The notes under the pieces: generated by a model | What the model was told of the DNA's origin: nothing | Database searches by the model: none | The model's input: only the letters and a program-made list of their open reading frames with translations | Shown: one piece after another, positions 1-8,916 of the stretch | Position numbering within the stretch: position 1 is the first letter of the stretch | Layout of the letters: each line of letters starts with the position of its first letter | Origin: Nocardia donostiensis | GTDB taxonomy: Bacteria > Actinomycetota > Actinomycetes > Mycobacteriales > Mycobacteriaceae | Direction: 5' to 3' | Length of the DNA stretch: 64,000 nucleotides | Assembly (NCBI RefSeq): GCF_002081715.1 | Contig: NZ_MUKP01000004.1 | Location: forward strand, 1 to 64,000 | Translations under genes and position numbers: made by a program

Positions 1-1299
1 CGCGCCGACACGCGGCCGGGGGTGGTCGAGCACATTGCGGCAGGCAATGTGGGCAGGCTGGCGCATCTGGTGCCGTTGCGGATCGGCCGGATGGCGGCCT
101 CGCCGTTCACCTTCTATCGCGGCGCGGCCGGGTTGATGGCCGCCGATCTGGCGGGCAGTCCCGATACCGGGCTCGCGGCGCAACTGTGCGGCGACGCCCA
201 CGCCGCGAATTTCGGCCTGTACGGCACCTCACGCGGCGAGATCGTCATGGATATCAATGATTTCGACGAGACCGTGGCCGGGCCGTGGGAGTGGGATCTG
301 GAGCGGCTGGCGGCCAGCCTCGTGCTGGCGGGCCGGGAGGGCGGAGCCGGTGCAGACGACTGCCGTACGGCCGCCCGCGACGCCGTCCGCTCCTACCGGC
401 ACACCATCGCCGCCCTGGCCGAGGCCCCCTTCCTCACCTCGTGGAACGCGTTACCCGACGAGTCGATGATCAGCAAGGCCAAGGCGGACGACCTGCTCGA
501 CAACTTCAAAAAAGCCGCGAAAAAGGCGCGCAAGAACACCAGCGCCAAGGTCGTGGCCAAATGGACCGAGCATCTAGAGGATCACGAAACCGGGATCAAC
601 CGCCACCGCTTCGTCAGCGATCCACCGATCCTCACCCATGTCGCACCCGAGGTGGCCGAAGCGGCGATAGACGCGCTGGAGGACTACGCCGACACCTTGC
701 GTGAATCACGGCGCGGGCTGCTGGCCCGGTTCGCGGTGTCCGATATCGCCTTCCGCATCGTCGGCACCGGCAGCGTCGGCTTGCACAGCTATGTGGCGCT
801 GCTGCACGGCAACGACGGCGAAGCCCTTGTGCTGCAACTGAAACAGGCCGCGCCGTCATCGCTGGCGCCCGTGCTCGGGGTCGGCGCGCCGCCGCACGAA
901 GGACAACGAATCGTGCACGGGGCCAGGCTCGTGCAGGCGGAAACCGATATCCTGCTCGGCTGGACGACGATGCGGGTCACCGAAAGTGACGGTGCCATCA
1001 GGGAGTTGCCGTTCATCGTGCGCCAGTTCCGCAATCTCAAGGGCGGGATAGCCCCGCAAGAGCTGGAACCGCATGATCTCGACGACTACGGCAGGCTGGC
1101 GGGGGCGCTGCTGGCGCGGGCGCATGCCCGCTCCCTCGACCCACGGCTGACCGCCGGGTACCTGGGCGATGACGAACGGTTCGACGAGGCAGTCACCGAG
1201 TTCGCGGTGCGTTACGCCGACCGCACCGAAGCCGACCACGCCGAACTGGTCGCCGCCGTGCGCGCCGGAAAACTTCCGGCCGAGCCGACGGAGGGGTAG
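1..1299 (+). CDS. DUF2252 family protein, 5' end cut by window
   Basis: The frame is open from base 1, so the gene starts before the window; a GTG at 22 is the first possible start inside it but is probably internal. The visible protein carries the family's characteristic N-terminal block (LVPLRIGRM, then SPFTFYRGAAG), followed by LCGDAHAANFG and DINDFDETVAGPWEWDLERL. These resemble the nucleotide-binding and catalytic loops of aminoglycoside-phosphotransferase/kinase-like folds. The family is widespread in actinobacteria and its substrate is unknown. It ends at a TAG about 120 bases before the next gene. The family call is firm; the biochemical role is open. Confidence 0.88.
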   Translation, partial: RADTRPGVVEHIAAGNVGRLAHLVPLRIGRMAASPFTFYRGAAGLMAADLAGSPDTGLAAQLCGDAHAANFGLYGTSRGEIVMDINDFDETVAGPWEWDLERLAASLVLAGREGGAGADDCRTAARDAVRSYRHTIAALAEAPFLTSWNALPDESMISKAKADDLLDNFKKAAKKARKNTSAKVVAKWTEHLEDHETGINRHRFVSDPPILTHVAPEVAEAAIDALEDYADTLRESRRGLLARFAVSDIAFRIVGTGSVGLHSYVALLHGNDGEALVLQLKQAAPSSLAPVLGVGAPPHEGQRIVHGARLVQAETDILLGWTTMRVTESDGAIRELPFIVRQFRNLKGGIAPQELEPHDLDDYGRLAGALLARAHARSLDPRLTAGYLGDDERFDEAVTEFAVRYADRTEADHAELVAAVRAGKLPAEPTEG

Positions 1300-1417
1300 C
1301 GTTCGACAGCGGTACCGCCGTTGTCCGCCGGACACCCTGCGGGACCGCCGAATTCGGGCCGGCGCCGACCCGCCCTCGTATCCTTGCGGTAACGGTCGAT
1401 GTGAAGGGTGGTCGCCA

Positions 1418-2320
1418 ATGCTCGTGAAAGTGCAGAACAGCACCGGCAGCAATGCTGAACAAGCATTGATCGGCTGGCTGCGCACCTGGAAGGACCCGGG
1501 TAGCCCGCACGGCGTAGCCACCATCAACTGCAGCCTGTTCCAGGCCGGTACGCTGCACCAGTTCGACGCGGTGATCTGGACGCCGACCAGCTGCGTGGTG
1601 ATCGAAGCGGCAGCGTTGCAGAGCCCACAGCACGGGACGCTGCATATCCCGTTGAACGGGGCGTGGACGGTGGCCGGCGAAACCGCCGTCTTCGCAGGCA
1701 CCGACCGGCGCACGCTGCTGGAACGCTCGCGTGATCACACCTTCGCCCTGCAGAGCTGGCTGGCCGCCCGCGGTCTCGGCCAGCGCGCGGTACACGGGAT
1801 CGCCCTCGTGGTGCCTCCGCGCGAGGCGAAGCTTCAGGTCGAGCAGGCCTGGAGCGACCCGGGGTTCGATGTCATCCTCGGTGACGACCCCGACCGGCTG
1901 CGCCACTACTTCGATGTGCTCGCCCAGTCGGAGAAGCATCTGTGGACCGCCAACGATGTCGCGGTCGCCTTCCGCGGGCTCGGCATCCTGCCGTATCTGC
2001 CCGCCCCGCAGGAACTGCTGGCCGAAGGCTTCCTCGGACCGATCGACGTCACTCTCTGGCACGGTGGCCCCGCCCAGGCCCAGGCCGAGCAATACGCGGA
2101 AGAACTGGCCGCGGCGCAGCGTGAAGCCGATAAACCGTCGATGCTGCGCGCGATCCGTTCCCCCTGGTACAGCCCGTGGCGGCTGTACCCCCGCGAAACC
2201 GGGGACGTGGATTTCGGGCGCGCCCTCATGCGCGCCACGCTGGCCATCGGCATGTTTGTCGCGATCGCGTGGATGATCTGGTTCATCGTCAGTGCGGTCG
2301 CCACCTATATGCCGGGCTGA
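1418..2320 (+). CDS. NERD-like domain protein with C-terminal membrane helix
   Basis: The 300-residue protein starts at the ATG at 1418, with AAGGGTGG about 6 bases upstream. The same frame stays open upstream, but only as a shadow. Residues about 10-150 resemble the nuclease-related NERD fold (SNAEQALIGWL, then FDAVIWTPTSCVVIEAA). The usual catalytic pattern is degenerate, so nuclease activity is doubtful. One hydrophobic helix near residues 273-295 (LAIGMFVAIAWMIWFIVSAV) would anchor the C-terminus in the membrane. The next gene begins 48 bases downstream on the same strand, so co-transcription is possible. Function is unknown. Confidence 0.7.
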   Translation: MLVKVQNSTGSNAEQALIGWLRTWKDPGSPHGVATINCSLFQAGTLHQFDAVIWTPTSCVVIEAAALQSPQHGTLHIPLNGAWTVAGETAVFAGTDRRTLLERSRDHTFALQSWLAARGLGQRAVHGIALVVPPREAKLQVEQAWSDPGFDVILGDDPDRLRHYFDVLAQSEKHLWTANDVAVAFRGLGILPYLPAPQELLAEGFLGPIDVTLWHGGPAQAQAEQYAEELAAAQREADKPSMLRAIRSPWYSPWRLYPRETGDVDFGRALMRATLAIGMFVAIAWMIWFIVSAVATYMPG

Positions 2321-2368
2321 CCGCGGTCGCCCGATTACCCGGCGGCAGCGGCGACTATCGTCGGTCCC

Positions 2369-3172
2369 GTGATCACGGACCCCGCCGCATCGGACGATAC
2401 CGAGCCGGGCCGCACCACCGGAAACGACGACGATGCTGCGTCGGCCGGTCCGCATCCCGGTGCCGCGACCTCGGACACGGTCGCGCCCTGGCCCTCGGTC
2501 ACGCCTCACGTTCAGCCGGATCGGCCAGCCCAGCCGGCTCGGCTGGATCGGTTATCGGGGGCGGCACCGAGCCCGGCGACGCTGGGCGGTCTCGTCGTCG
2601 GAGGCGCCGCGGTGACCGCCGCGGTGCCGACGACCTTTCCCGCCGACGGGGACGCCACCGAGTTCGATCAGGTGGTGCGCGGGCCGGTGAACGCCGCCCT
2701 GGACCCGCGGCCCTGGATCGCCGAGGTCTTCGCGCTGGCCAGCAATACCTGGGTGGTCTTCGCGCTGCTGCTTTCGGGCGCGGCCTGGTTCGCCTGGCAG
2801 CGGCGCTGGTGGGAAACCGGAACCATGGTTGTCGTCCCGGAAGTGGCGGTGTCGATCAACACCTGGGTGCTCAAACCGTGGTGGGGTCGGCCGCTGCACG
2901 ACTATCTGGCCTACCCCAGTGGCCATACCGTACATCTGATCGCGGTGGCCACCACGTTCCTGCTGCTGATCGAATCGGCAAGGGCCCGGATAGTTCTGGT
3001 GCTGCTGACGGTCTTCGCGTGGACGGTGGCCGGAGCCGGGATGGTCGCGCTCGACTATCACCTGCCCACCGATGTGGTGGGCGGCGCCGGAGCCGCTGTC
3101 GCGCTGTCGGCCGGGTTGTACTGGGTTTTCGCCGCCGGGCACCGCGGACTGGCGGGATCCCGGAGGATCTGA
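2369..3172 (+). CDS. PAP2-type membrane phosphatase
   Basis: The 267-residue protein starts at a GTG. About 65 N-terminal residues are polar and Pro/Ala-rich, then several hydrophobic helices follow. The three phosphatase motifs of the PAP2 superfamily can be read: KPWWGRP, then YPSGHTVHL, then LDYHLPTDVVGG, giving the conserved Lys/Arg, the Ser-Gly-His and the His/Asp pair. The family removes phosphate from lipid phosphates such as phosphatidate or polyprenyl diphosphate at the outer face of the membrane; the substrate here cannot be told. The gene ends inside a strong hairpin shared with the convergent acyl-CoA oxidase gene. Confidence 0.85.
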   Translation: MITDPAASDDTEPGRTTGNDDDAASAGPHPGAATSDTVAPWPSVTPHVQPDRPAQPARLDRLSGAAPSPATLGGLVVGGAAVTAAVPTTFPADGDATEFDQVVRGPVNAALDPRPWIAEVFALASNTWVVFALLLSGAAWFAWQRRWWETGTMVVVPEVAVSINTWVLKPWWGRPLHDYLAYPSGHTVHLIAVATTFLLLIESARARIVLVLLTVFAWTVAGAGMVALDYHLPTDVVGGAGAAVALSAGLYWVFAAGHRGLAGSRRI

Positions 3173-3200
3173 TGCCGGGCGCTGGCACAGCGCCCGGCAT
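3172..3200. terminator. Bidirectional terminator hairpin
   Basis: A perfect 13-bp inverted repeat (ATGCCGGGCGCTG with CAGCGCCCGGCAT) surrounds a 3-base loop. It starts on the last base of the PAP2 stop codon and lies 15 bases from the 3' end of the convergent acyl-CoA oxidase gene. There is no U-tract, which is usual in high-GC actinobacteria. Confidence 0.75.
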
Positions 3201-3215
3201 GTCGATCCGTTTCGC

Positions 3216-5141
3216 TCACTGCCGTTCGTACACGCTGGCGTCGTGGAGCATCGCCGCCCGCAGCATGCTCTCCGGGACGCCCATCGCCTCGGTGAGGGTA
3301 AGGGCGTCCGGGCGGAGTTTGTCGACGAGTTCGTTCACGCCGCGGCGCACCGCCTTGGCCCGTTCCACCGACATGAACCGGTGCATGATGTACCAGGCCG
3401 AGTTCTCCTCGAGCATCGAGTAGACGTACAGGTCGCAGACCCGTTCGGCGAGTTCACGCGCGTCCGGGTCCTCGATGAGGCCGATGCCTTCGATGAAGGT
3501 CTCCAGCACCAGCCGGTCGATATGGGCGGTGCCTGCGGCGAGGATATGGTCCTGGGCGTTGTTGAACGCCTCGAACGGGCTGGTTTCCTGGGCGCGGACG
3601 CGCAGCCGGTCCGCGGCGGTGCGAACCAGGTAGTCCTCACGATCGGCGAACAGCTGCAGTTGCACCGAGCGACGCGACAGGTCGCCTTCGTCGACGGATT
3701 CGCCGCTGCGGTCACGCAGGGTTTGAATGAGCTGGCGGACGCCGGAGCGTTTACGCACCACGTCACCGGCCATGGTCGCCGCGAACCGCACCCAGCCCAG
3801 CGCATCCAGATCGCGGATCTCGTCGGCGTAAGCGGTGAGCAGTTCCTTGGCCACCAGCTGGGTCAACACCACGTTGTCGCCCTCGAATGTGGTGAACACG
3901 TCGGTATCGGCTTTGAGGGTGACCAGCCGGTTCTCGGTCATGTAGCCCGCGCCGCCGCAGGCTTCCCGGCACTCCTGGATGGCGCGGGTGGCGTGCCGGG
4001 TCTGGGCAACCTTGAAACCGGCCGCCCGCTTCTCCAGCGCCCGCTGCGCGCCCGGTTCCAGATCCTGGCCGGTCTGCACCAGATGCATCCGGCGCACCAG
4101 GTCGTTCTGCGCGAAGGCCAGCGCATACGATCGCGCGACCAGCGGCAGCAGCCTGCGCTGATGGTTGCGGTAGTCCAGCAGCACGGTTTCGCCGCCGGTG
4201 TCGGGGTCGCTGAACTGGCGCCGTTTCATCCCGTACCGCATGGCGATACTCAGCGCGACGCGCGTGCCCGCGGACGCCGCACCGCCCACGCTGATCCGCC
4301 CGCGCACCAGCGTGCCGAGGGTGGTGAAGAAGCGGCGGCTCGGATTCTCGATCTCGGAACTGTAGGTGCCGTCCGGGGCCACGTCGGCGTACCGGTTCAG
4401 CAGGTTCTCCCGCGGTATCCGGACGTGGTCGAAAACGATGCGGCCGTTGTCGACGCCGGGTAGCCCGCCTTTCAGGCCGCAGTCGGAGGTGGTGACGCCG
4501 GGCAGGTCGTTGCCGTGCTCGTCGCGGATGGGTACCAGCAGGCAGTGCACGCCGTGGTTGCCTTCCGCGGTGATGAGCTGGGCGAATACCGCCGCCATCC
4601 TGGCGTGCTCGGCGGCGCCACCGATGTAGTCCTTACGCGCCGACGGCGTCGGCGTGTGCACCACGAATTCCTGAGTGTCCGGATCATAGGTGGCGGTAGT
4701 TTCCAGGCTGGCGACATCGCTGCCGTGCCCGGATTCGGTCATTGCGAAACAGCCGAGCAGATCCAGCGACAGCAATCGTTTGACGTGGTCGCGGTGCCGT
4801 TCGGTGCCGAGGTTTTCCACCGCGCCCCCGAACAGGCCCCACTGCACACCGGCTTTCACCCATAGCGACAGATCCGTGTAGGCGAGCATCTCCAGCGCGA
4901 CAACGGCCGCACCGGGCTCGCCCGTGCCGCCGTTTTCTCTGCGGAAGCCACGCTCGGCATACCCCATCTGGGCGACAGCGCGCATCTGGTCGAGCACCCG
5001 CGCTCGCGCGGCGCGGAAGTCGAGGCTGGGATCGTCGGTGAACCGGTCGCCGGCCAGCTGGGTGCGGGCTTGTTCGCGGATCTCGCTCCACGGCCCGTCC
5101 AGTGCTGCGCGCAGGTGATCTGCCGTCGATAAGCTGCTCAT
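3216..5141 (-). CDS. Acyl-CoA oxidase/dehydrogenase family protein
   Basis: At about 641 residues this is longer than ordinary acyl-CoA dehydrogenases (about 380) and matches the acyl-CoA oxidase (ACOX) layout. GCFAMTESGHGSD is the FAD-contacting segment. The C-terminal domain has CGGAGYMTENRLVTL and TTFEGDN, whose Glu is the expected catalytic base. The enzyme would oxidise acyl-CoA to trans-2-enoyl-CoA in the cytoplasm; oxygen or an electron-transfer protein could be the acceptor. The start is uncertain: the ATG at 5141 (MSSLSTADHL) and the ATG at 5153 are both possible, because the GAGG nearby is too close to one and far from the other. It stands alone, divergent from thrE. Confidence 0.85.
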   Translation of the reverse strand: MSSLSTADHLRAALDGPWSEIREQARTQLAGDRFTDDPSLDFRAARARVLDQMRAVAQMGYAERGFRRENGGTGEPGAAVVALEMLAYTDLSLWVKAGVQWGLFGGAVENLGTERHRDHVKRLLSLDLLGCFAMTESGHGSDVASLETTATYDPDTQEFVVHTPTPSARKDYIGGAAEHARMAAVFAQLITAEGNHGVHCLLVPIRDEHGNDLPGVTTSDCGLKGGLPGVDNGRIVFDHVRIPRENLLNRYADVAPDGTYSSEIENPSRRFFTTLGTLVRGRISVGGAASAGTRVALSIAMRYGMKRRQFSDPDTGGETVLLDYRNHQRRLLPLVARSYALAFAQNDLVRRMHLVQTGQDLEPGAQRALEKRAAGFKVAQTRHATRAIQECREACGGAGYMTENRLVTLKADTDVFTTFEGDNVVLTQLVAKELLTAYADEIRDLDALGWVRFAATMAGDVVRKRSGVRQLIQTLRDRSGESVDEGDLSRRSVQLQLFADREDYLVRTAADRLRVRAQETSPFEAFNNAQDHILAAGTAHIDRLVLETFIEGIGLIEDPDARELAERVCDLYVYSMLEENSAWYIMHRFMSVERAKAVRRGVNELVDKLRPDALTLTEAMGVPESMLRAAMLHDASVYERQ

Positions 5142-5281
5142 GATTTCGACCATAACCTCGCCGGGGACCTCCGTCGGGGAACGTAGCGCGGCGAGCGTCG
5201 AGGTCCACGTAGTGAACGTCACAATCACAGCGTGCCGAGGTGAGTGTGCGGATCCGCTGTCGATGACTACCTTCGACGGCT

Positions 5282-6976
5282 ATGGCAGTGCAAGCGCTCC
5301 CGGAAGGAGACAAGACCGAACCATTGGTAGAGGACTTCGCCGCTCGCGGTCCCCGACGGCGCCGGATTCCCTTGCGGCTACCGGTTTTGACTCAGGCGTT
5401 CGGGAAGCTTGTCGCCGACCGGCAGGCCACCGCCGACACCATCGTCGCCGCGCCGACGCCGCTGCAGCCGATCGACCTCACCGACGACGCGCAGGTCGCC
5501 GAGGTGCTGGATCTGGCGATCCGGATGGGTGAGGTGGTTCTCGCGGCAGGCAGCGCCGTCACCGACACCACCACCACGGTGCGATTCATCGCCGCCACCT
5601 ATGGTCTGGCGCGTTGCGATGTCGACGTCACCTACAACGCGATCCGTATCTCGGTGCGCCGTGATCCGTTTCTGCCTCCGGCCAGTTCCCTGCGCATCGT
5701 GCACTACCGCAGCATGGATTTCACCCGCCTGGCGGCCGTGGACCGGTTGACTCGCCGGATCCGCACCGAGGTGGTGCCGCCGGACGAGGCGCGCGCCGCG
5801 CTCGATGCCATCGTCTCCGCGCCGCACCCCTACCGCCGCTGGGTGGCCACGCTCGGCTGGTCGCTGATGGCCGCCGCGATCGCGGTGCTGCTCGGCGGCG
5901 GAATCGTGGTGTCGGTACTCAGTTTCTTCACCACGGCCGCGATCGACCGAACCAATCGAATACTGAACCAGTACGGTCTGCCGTTCTTCTTCCAGCACCT
6001 GGTGGGTGGTGCGATAGCGGCGGTTCCGGCGGTCGTGCTGGCCACCCTGGCCGGGCCGCTGCACATGGACGTCGATCCCACGCTGATCATCGCGGCGGGG
6101 ATCACGGTACTGCTCAGTGGTTTGTCGCTGGTCGGTTCGGTGCAGGACGCCATAACCGGGGCCCCGATCACGGCGGCAGCGCGGCTGCTCGAGGTCATGA
6201 TGATGACCGGCGCGATCATCGCGGGTATCGCGCTCGCGCTGAGCGGCGCGAACGTCCTCGGCCTCACCGTGCCGCCGTTCGAACTCACCCCCGGCCGGGT
6301 GATCACGGATCTGCCGGTGAAGCTGCTCGCGGGCGCGGTGGCGGCGCTGGCGTATTCGCTGGCCTGCTATGCCGAACGCCGGGCGTTGGCGGCTGCCGCG
6401 CTCAGCGGCGCGGCGGGCACCATCTGCTATCTGCTCACGGCCGAAACCGGGTTCGGGCCGGTGATCTCCTCCGGCGTCGCGGCCACGGTGGTCGGCCTGG
6501 CCGGTGGTCTGATGGCGCGCCGCGCCCTCACCCCGCCGCTGGTCGTCGCGGTCGCGGGCATCACCCCGCTGCTGCCCGGTCTGAGTATCTACCGTGGGCT
6601 CTACGGTCTGCTCAACGACGAACTGCTGATCGGCGCCGACCAACTGCTTGCCGCGTTCGGTGTCGGGTGCTCGCTGGCTGCGGGTGTCACTCTCGGTGAA
6701 TGGTTCGACCGGACGGTGCGCAGGCCACCGATCCTGCGCCGGTTCGGTTCACTGCGCCGCCCGGTCGTGCGGCGCAAACGTCGCATCCCCGGCGCACCGG
6801 TGAATTTGCGCAAACGTCGCAGCAACTCCGGCGCGCCGGTCAACCTGCGTAAGCGCAAGGTCGATCTGCGCCGGGAGAAGCGTTCCGGTGCGGGGGCGTC
6901 CGCAACAGTGCACCAGCTCGACCCGAACAGCCGCACACCCGAACCCGGATCGAGCTCGTCGCGGGGCAACGACTGA
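5282..6976 (+). CDS. thrE: ThrE-type threonine/serine exporter
   Basis: The 564-residue protein has a cytosolic N-terminal region (residues about 70-190, starting VLDLAIRMGEVVLAAGSAV). About ten hydrophobic helices follow, as in the Corynebacterium ThrE exporter that pushes L-threonine and L-serine out with the proton gradient. The last 70 residues are very basic and contain the segment GAPVNLRKR twice, an unusual tail likely to sit on the cytoplasmic side. It starts at the ATG at 5282 and is divergent from the acyl-CoA oxidase gene. The family is clear; the transported amino acid is inferred from it. Confidence 0.86.
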   Translation: MAVQALPEGDKTEPLVEDFAARGPRRRRIPLRLPVLTQAFGKLVADRQATADTIVAAPTPLQPIDLTDDAQVAEVLDLAIRMGEVVLAAGSAVTDTTTTVRFIAATYGLARCDVDVTYNAIRISVRRDPFLPPASSLRIVHYRSMDFTRLAAVDRLTRRIRTEVVPPDEARAALDAIVSAPHPYRRWVATLGWSLMAAAIAVLLGGGIVVSVLSFFTTAAIDRTNRILNQYGLPFFFQHLVGGAIAAVPAVVLATLAGPLHMDVDPTLIIAAGITVLLSGLSLVGSVQDAITGAPITAAARLLEVMMMTGAIIAGIALALSGANVLGLTVPPFELTPGRVITDLPVKLLAGAVAALAYSLACYAERRALAAAALSGAAGTICYLLTAETGFGPVISSGVAATVVGLAGGLMARRALTPPLVVAVAGITPLLPGLSIYRGLYGLLNDELLIGADQLLAAFGVGCSLAAGVTLGEWFDRTVRRPPILRRFGSLRRPVVRRKRRIPGAPVNLRKRRSNSGAPVNLRKRKVDLRREKRSGAGASATVHQLDPNSRTPEPGSSSSRGND

Positions 6977-7079
6977 GCCGGTATCGTCGGAGCTTCGATC
7001 AGGGTCCGATCAGGGCCGGCCGTACCGAGCGGGCGTTCACAGCAACGGTTCTGCCCGCACCATGGCAGGAGGTAGGCGG

Positions 7080-7787
7080 ATGTCGCTGCCGGATACACCG
7101 AGCACGACCGGAACGGCCGACGGTGATACGGCCGCCGTCCCCTTTTCGGCGCTGATCCGTGCCGCCACCGCCCGCCAGCACGAAGAGGCGGAGAACTCCT
7201 CGTTCATCAGCGATATGCTCGGCGGCTCCCTCGGTATGGAGTCCTATCTGCGCTACACCGGCCAACTCTGGTTCATCTACCGGGCGTTGGAGGGCCGCTG
7301 GGACAGCCTCACCGAGGATCCGATCGCAGGCCCGTTCATCCGCCCGGAACTGGCCCGCACCGCCGAACTGGAGCGCGATCTGGCGCATCTGGCGGGCCCA
7401 GGATGGCGTGACGGCCTCGAGCCGCTGCCCGCAACCGCCGTGTACGCCGAACGTATCGACGAATGCGCCCGCAACTGGCCCGCCGGCTACATCGCCCACC
7501 ACTACACCCGTTATCTCGGTGATCTGTCCGGCGGGCAGGTCATCAGGGGCACCGCGGAAAAGTTGTGGAGTCTGCCGCATCGCGGTGACGGCGTCCGCTT
7601 CTACGTCTTCGAGGGCATCGGCAATCCGGCGGCGTTCAAACGCGAATACCGCGCCCTGCTCGACCGCATCCGGATCGACGATCTGGAACGGCGTCGCGTG
7701 CTCGACGAAGGTCGGCGCGCGTTCAGCTTGAACACCGACCTGTTCGCCGAACTCGCCGCGGAGTTCCCCGCCCGCCGCCCGTCCTGA
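7080..7787 (+). CDS. hmuO: Biliverdin-producing heme oxygenase (HmuO-like)
   Basis: The 235-residue protein starts at the ATG at 7080, preceded by a perfect AGGAGG with 7-base spacing. His34 in ATARQHEEAENSSF is the expected proximal heme ligand. HYTRYLGDLSGGQV is the distal helix with the flexible Gly-rich kink that defines the family. The enzyme opens heme to biliverdin, CO and iron using reductase-supplied electrons. It usually serves iron recovery from heme, yet no heme-uptake gene or iron box was seen beside it. It lies 103 bases after thrE and is followed by a possible terminator. Confidence 0.93.
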   Translation: MSLPDTPSTTGTADGDTAAVPFSALIRAATARQHEEAENSSFISDMLGGSLGMESYLRYTGQLWFIYRALEGRWDSLTEDPIAGPFIRPELARTAELERDLAHLAGPGWRDGLEPLPATAVYAERIDECARNWPAGYIAHHYTRYLGDLSGGQVIRGTAEKLWSLPHRGDGVRFYVFEGIGNPAAFKREYRALLDRIRIDDLERRRVLDEGRRAFSLNTDLFAELAAEFPARRPS

Positions 7788-7792
7788 CCGGT

Positions 7793-7823
7793 CACCCGGC
7801 TGGGGATTCCCCGCGACCGGGTG
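7793..7823 (+). terminator. Possible terminator after heme oxygenase
   Basis: CACCCGG pairs with CCGGGTG across a 17-base loop that holds its own GGGGATTCCCC hairpin, starting 5 bases after the heme oxygenase stop codon. Confidence 0.5.
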
Positions 7824-7896
7824 GGTCCCTGCGCTCCACTACCTGCTTGGCGCCGCGTGCTCATCTCGACGACCGTCTCCTCCGCGGTCCCGTAGA

Positions 7897-8070
7897 CGAG
7901 GGCCTCTCTGAAAGGAGGGGCTTCCAAACCCCCCGCGCGAGCTGGATTTCGGTGTTCACCGCAGACAGCAGGAAAGCAAACACTGCGCGGTATCCGGCAC
8001 TGCATGGCCTTACGCCCGCTCCGCAGGCGTTCATGTCTCCGCTGGTCCGGCGGCGACAGTCCGGGGCTGC
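7897..8070 (-). pseudogene. Degenerate TnpB C-terminal tail / transposon right end
   Basis: Read on the minus strand, this stretch encodes SGDMNACGAGVRP and, further on, SAVNTEIQ. These resemble the poorly conserved tails of actinobacterial IS605/IS1341-type TnpB proteins. It then runs into a G/C-rich segment (GGGGTTTGGAAGCCCC) like the terminal hairpin of such elements. No catalytic domain, zinc ribbon or TnpA is present. The reading frame has no credible start, so this would be a dead 3' fragment. The assignment rests on remembered family tails and could be wrong; it would be decided by comparison with intact TnpB elements. Confidence 0.4.
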
Positions 8071-8072
8071 CA

Positions 8073-8117
8073 GATGCGCTGACCTCCGCCTGAACGCGGA
8101 GGCTTGCCCGTTACGTT
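8073..8117 (-). repeat. Dispersed 45-bp block with hairpin, copy A
   Basis: This block matches 61372-61417 at 41 of 46 aligned positions. It contains the inverted repeat CCTCCGC / GCGGAGG around a 6-base loop. On the minus strand it lies just upstream of the TnpB-like tail, and the second copy has the same orientation beside a similar tail, so it is probably part of the 3' guide-RNA region of a TnpB element family. Confidence 0.65.
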
Positions 8118-8210
8118 CACTGGGCGCGGACAGTGCGGGTAGAGCGGCAGTGCCGATCGGAAACCAGGATGGAGCGAACGCTGTTTCCCACTGCGGGCAG
8201 GTGCCGGTCT

Positions 8211-8243
8211 GATACATTCACGAATCGGATACATGGCTGTATC
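8211..8243. promoter_or_regulatory. Likely TetR operator (GATACA / TGTATC)
   Basis: A perfect palindrome GATACA-tggc-TGTATC occupies 8228-8243, and a third GATACA half-site sits at 8211-8216. The cluster ends 31 bases before the start of the TetR gene, the usual place for autoregulation; it probably also controls the co-transcribed flavin dehydrogenase. Confidence 0.6.
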
Positions 8244-8274
8244 GGCGAATCCACCGGCTACGAGGAGGCGCAAG

Positions 8275-8913
8275 ATGCCGTCGTCCGCAGCGGACGTGCC
8301 GGTCAAACCGTTGACCAAGCGGCGCGCCGAAACACGGGAGCGGCTGCTCGCAGCCGCGTACGAGGTGTTCGCCGAGGTCGGGTTCGGGCGTTCGACGGTG
8401 GAGCAGGTATGTGAGCGGGCCGGGTTCACCCGTGGTGCGTTCTACTCGAATTTCGTCTCACTGGACGAGCTGTTTCTCACGATGTGGGAGCAGCGGTCCA
8501 CCGCGATGCTCGCCGAGGTACGGCAGACACTCGCCGCCATGTCGGTTGACGATATGAGCGATCTGCGGACCGCCGTCACCCTGCTGGCCGATGCCGTCCC
8601 CGTCGACGAGGGCTGGTTCCGCATCACCGCCGAGTTCACCGCCCACGCACTGCGTACCTCCGGACTGCGGCAGGTGATGGCAGCACGGGAGAAGGCGATC
8701 GTGGCGGCGTTGCTACCGGGTATCGAGGCGGCGCTGTCGCGTATCGGCCGCGTCGTGCCCGACCCGGCGGCCTTGGGGCAGGCGCTGGTCGCCGTCCACG
8801 ACGGCACCTCGACGCAGGTACTGCTGGAACCAGGCAACCCGAAGGTAGGCGCCCGGCGCACCGAACTGTTCTGCCATCTCGTGCTCGCCTACAGCACCCC
8901 GAACGAAGGATGA
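8275..8913 (+). CDS. TetR/AcrR family repressor
   Basis: The 212-residue protein starts at the ATG at 8275, with AGGAGG six bases upstream; an ATG at 8233 lies within the operator palindrome and was rejected. Residues about 14-62 form the TetR DNA-binding domain (TRERLLAAAYEVFAEVGFGRSTVEQVCERAGFTRGAFYSNF in two parts), with the hallmark tryptic helix-turn-helix ending in AFYSNF. The C-terminal ligand domain is not assignable to a ligand. It is followed after 3 bases by the flavin dehydrogenase gene, so the two form an operon. The palindrome upstream suggests it represses itself and that enzyme. Confidence 0.9.
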   Translation: MPSSAADVPVKPLTKRRAETRERLLAAAYEVFAEVGFGRSTVEQVCERAGFTRGAFYSNFVSLDELFLTMWEQRSTAMLAEVRQTLAAMSVDDMSDLRTAVTLLADAVPVDEGWFRITAEFTAHALRTSGLRQVMAAREKAIVAALLPGIEAALSRIGRVVPDPAALGQALVAVHDGTSTQVLLEPGNPKVGARRTELFCHLVLAYSTPNEG

Positions 8914-8916
8914 ACC

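Noticed and set aside
3072..4463. Long plus-strand frame antisense to the acyl-CoA oxidase gene
   Set aside because: It mirrors the conserved minus-strand gene and contains no domain of its own, as do other long antisense frames across the window.
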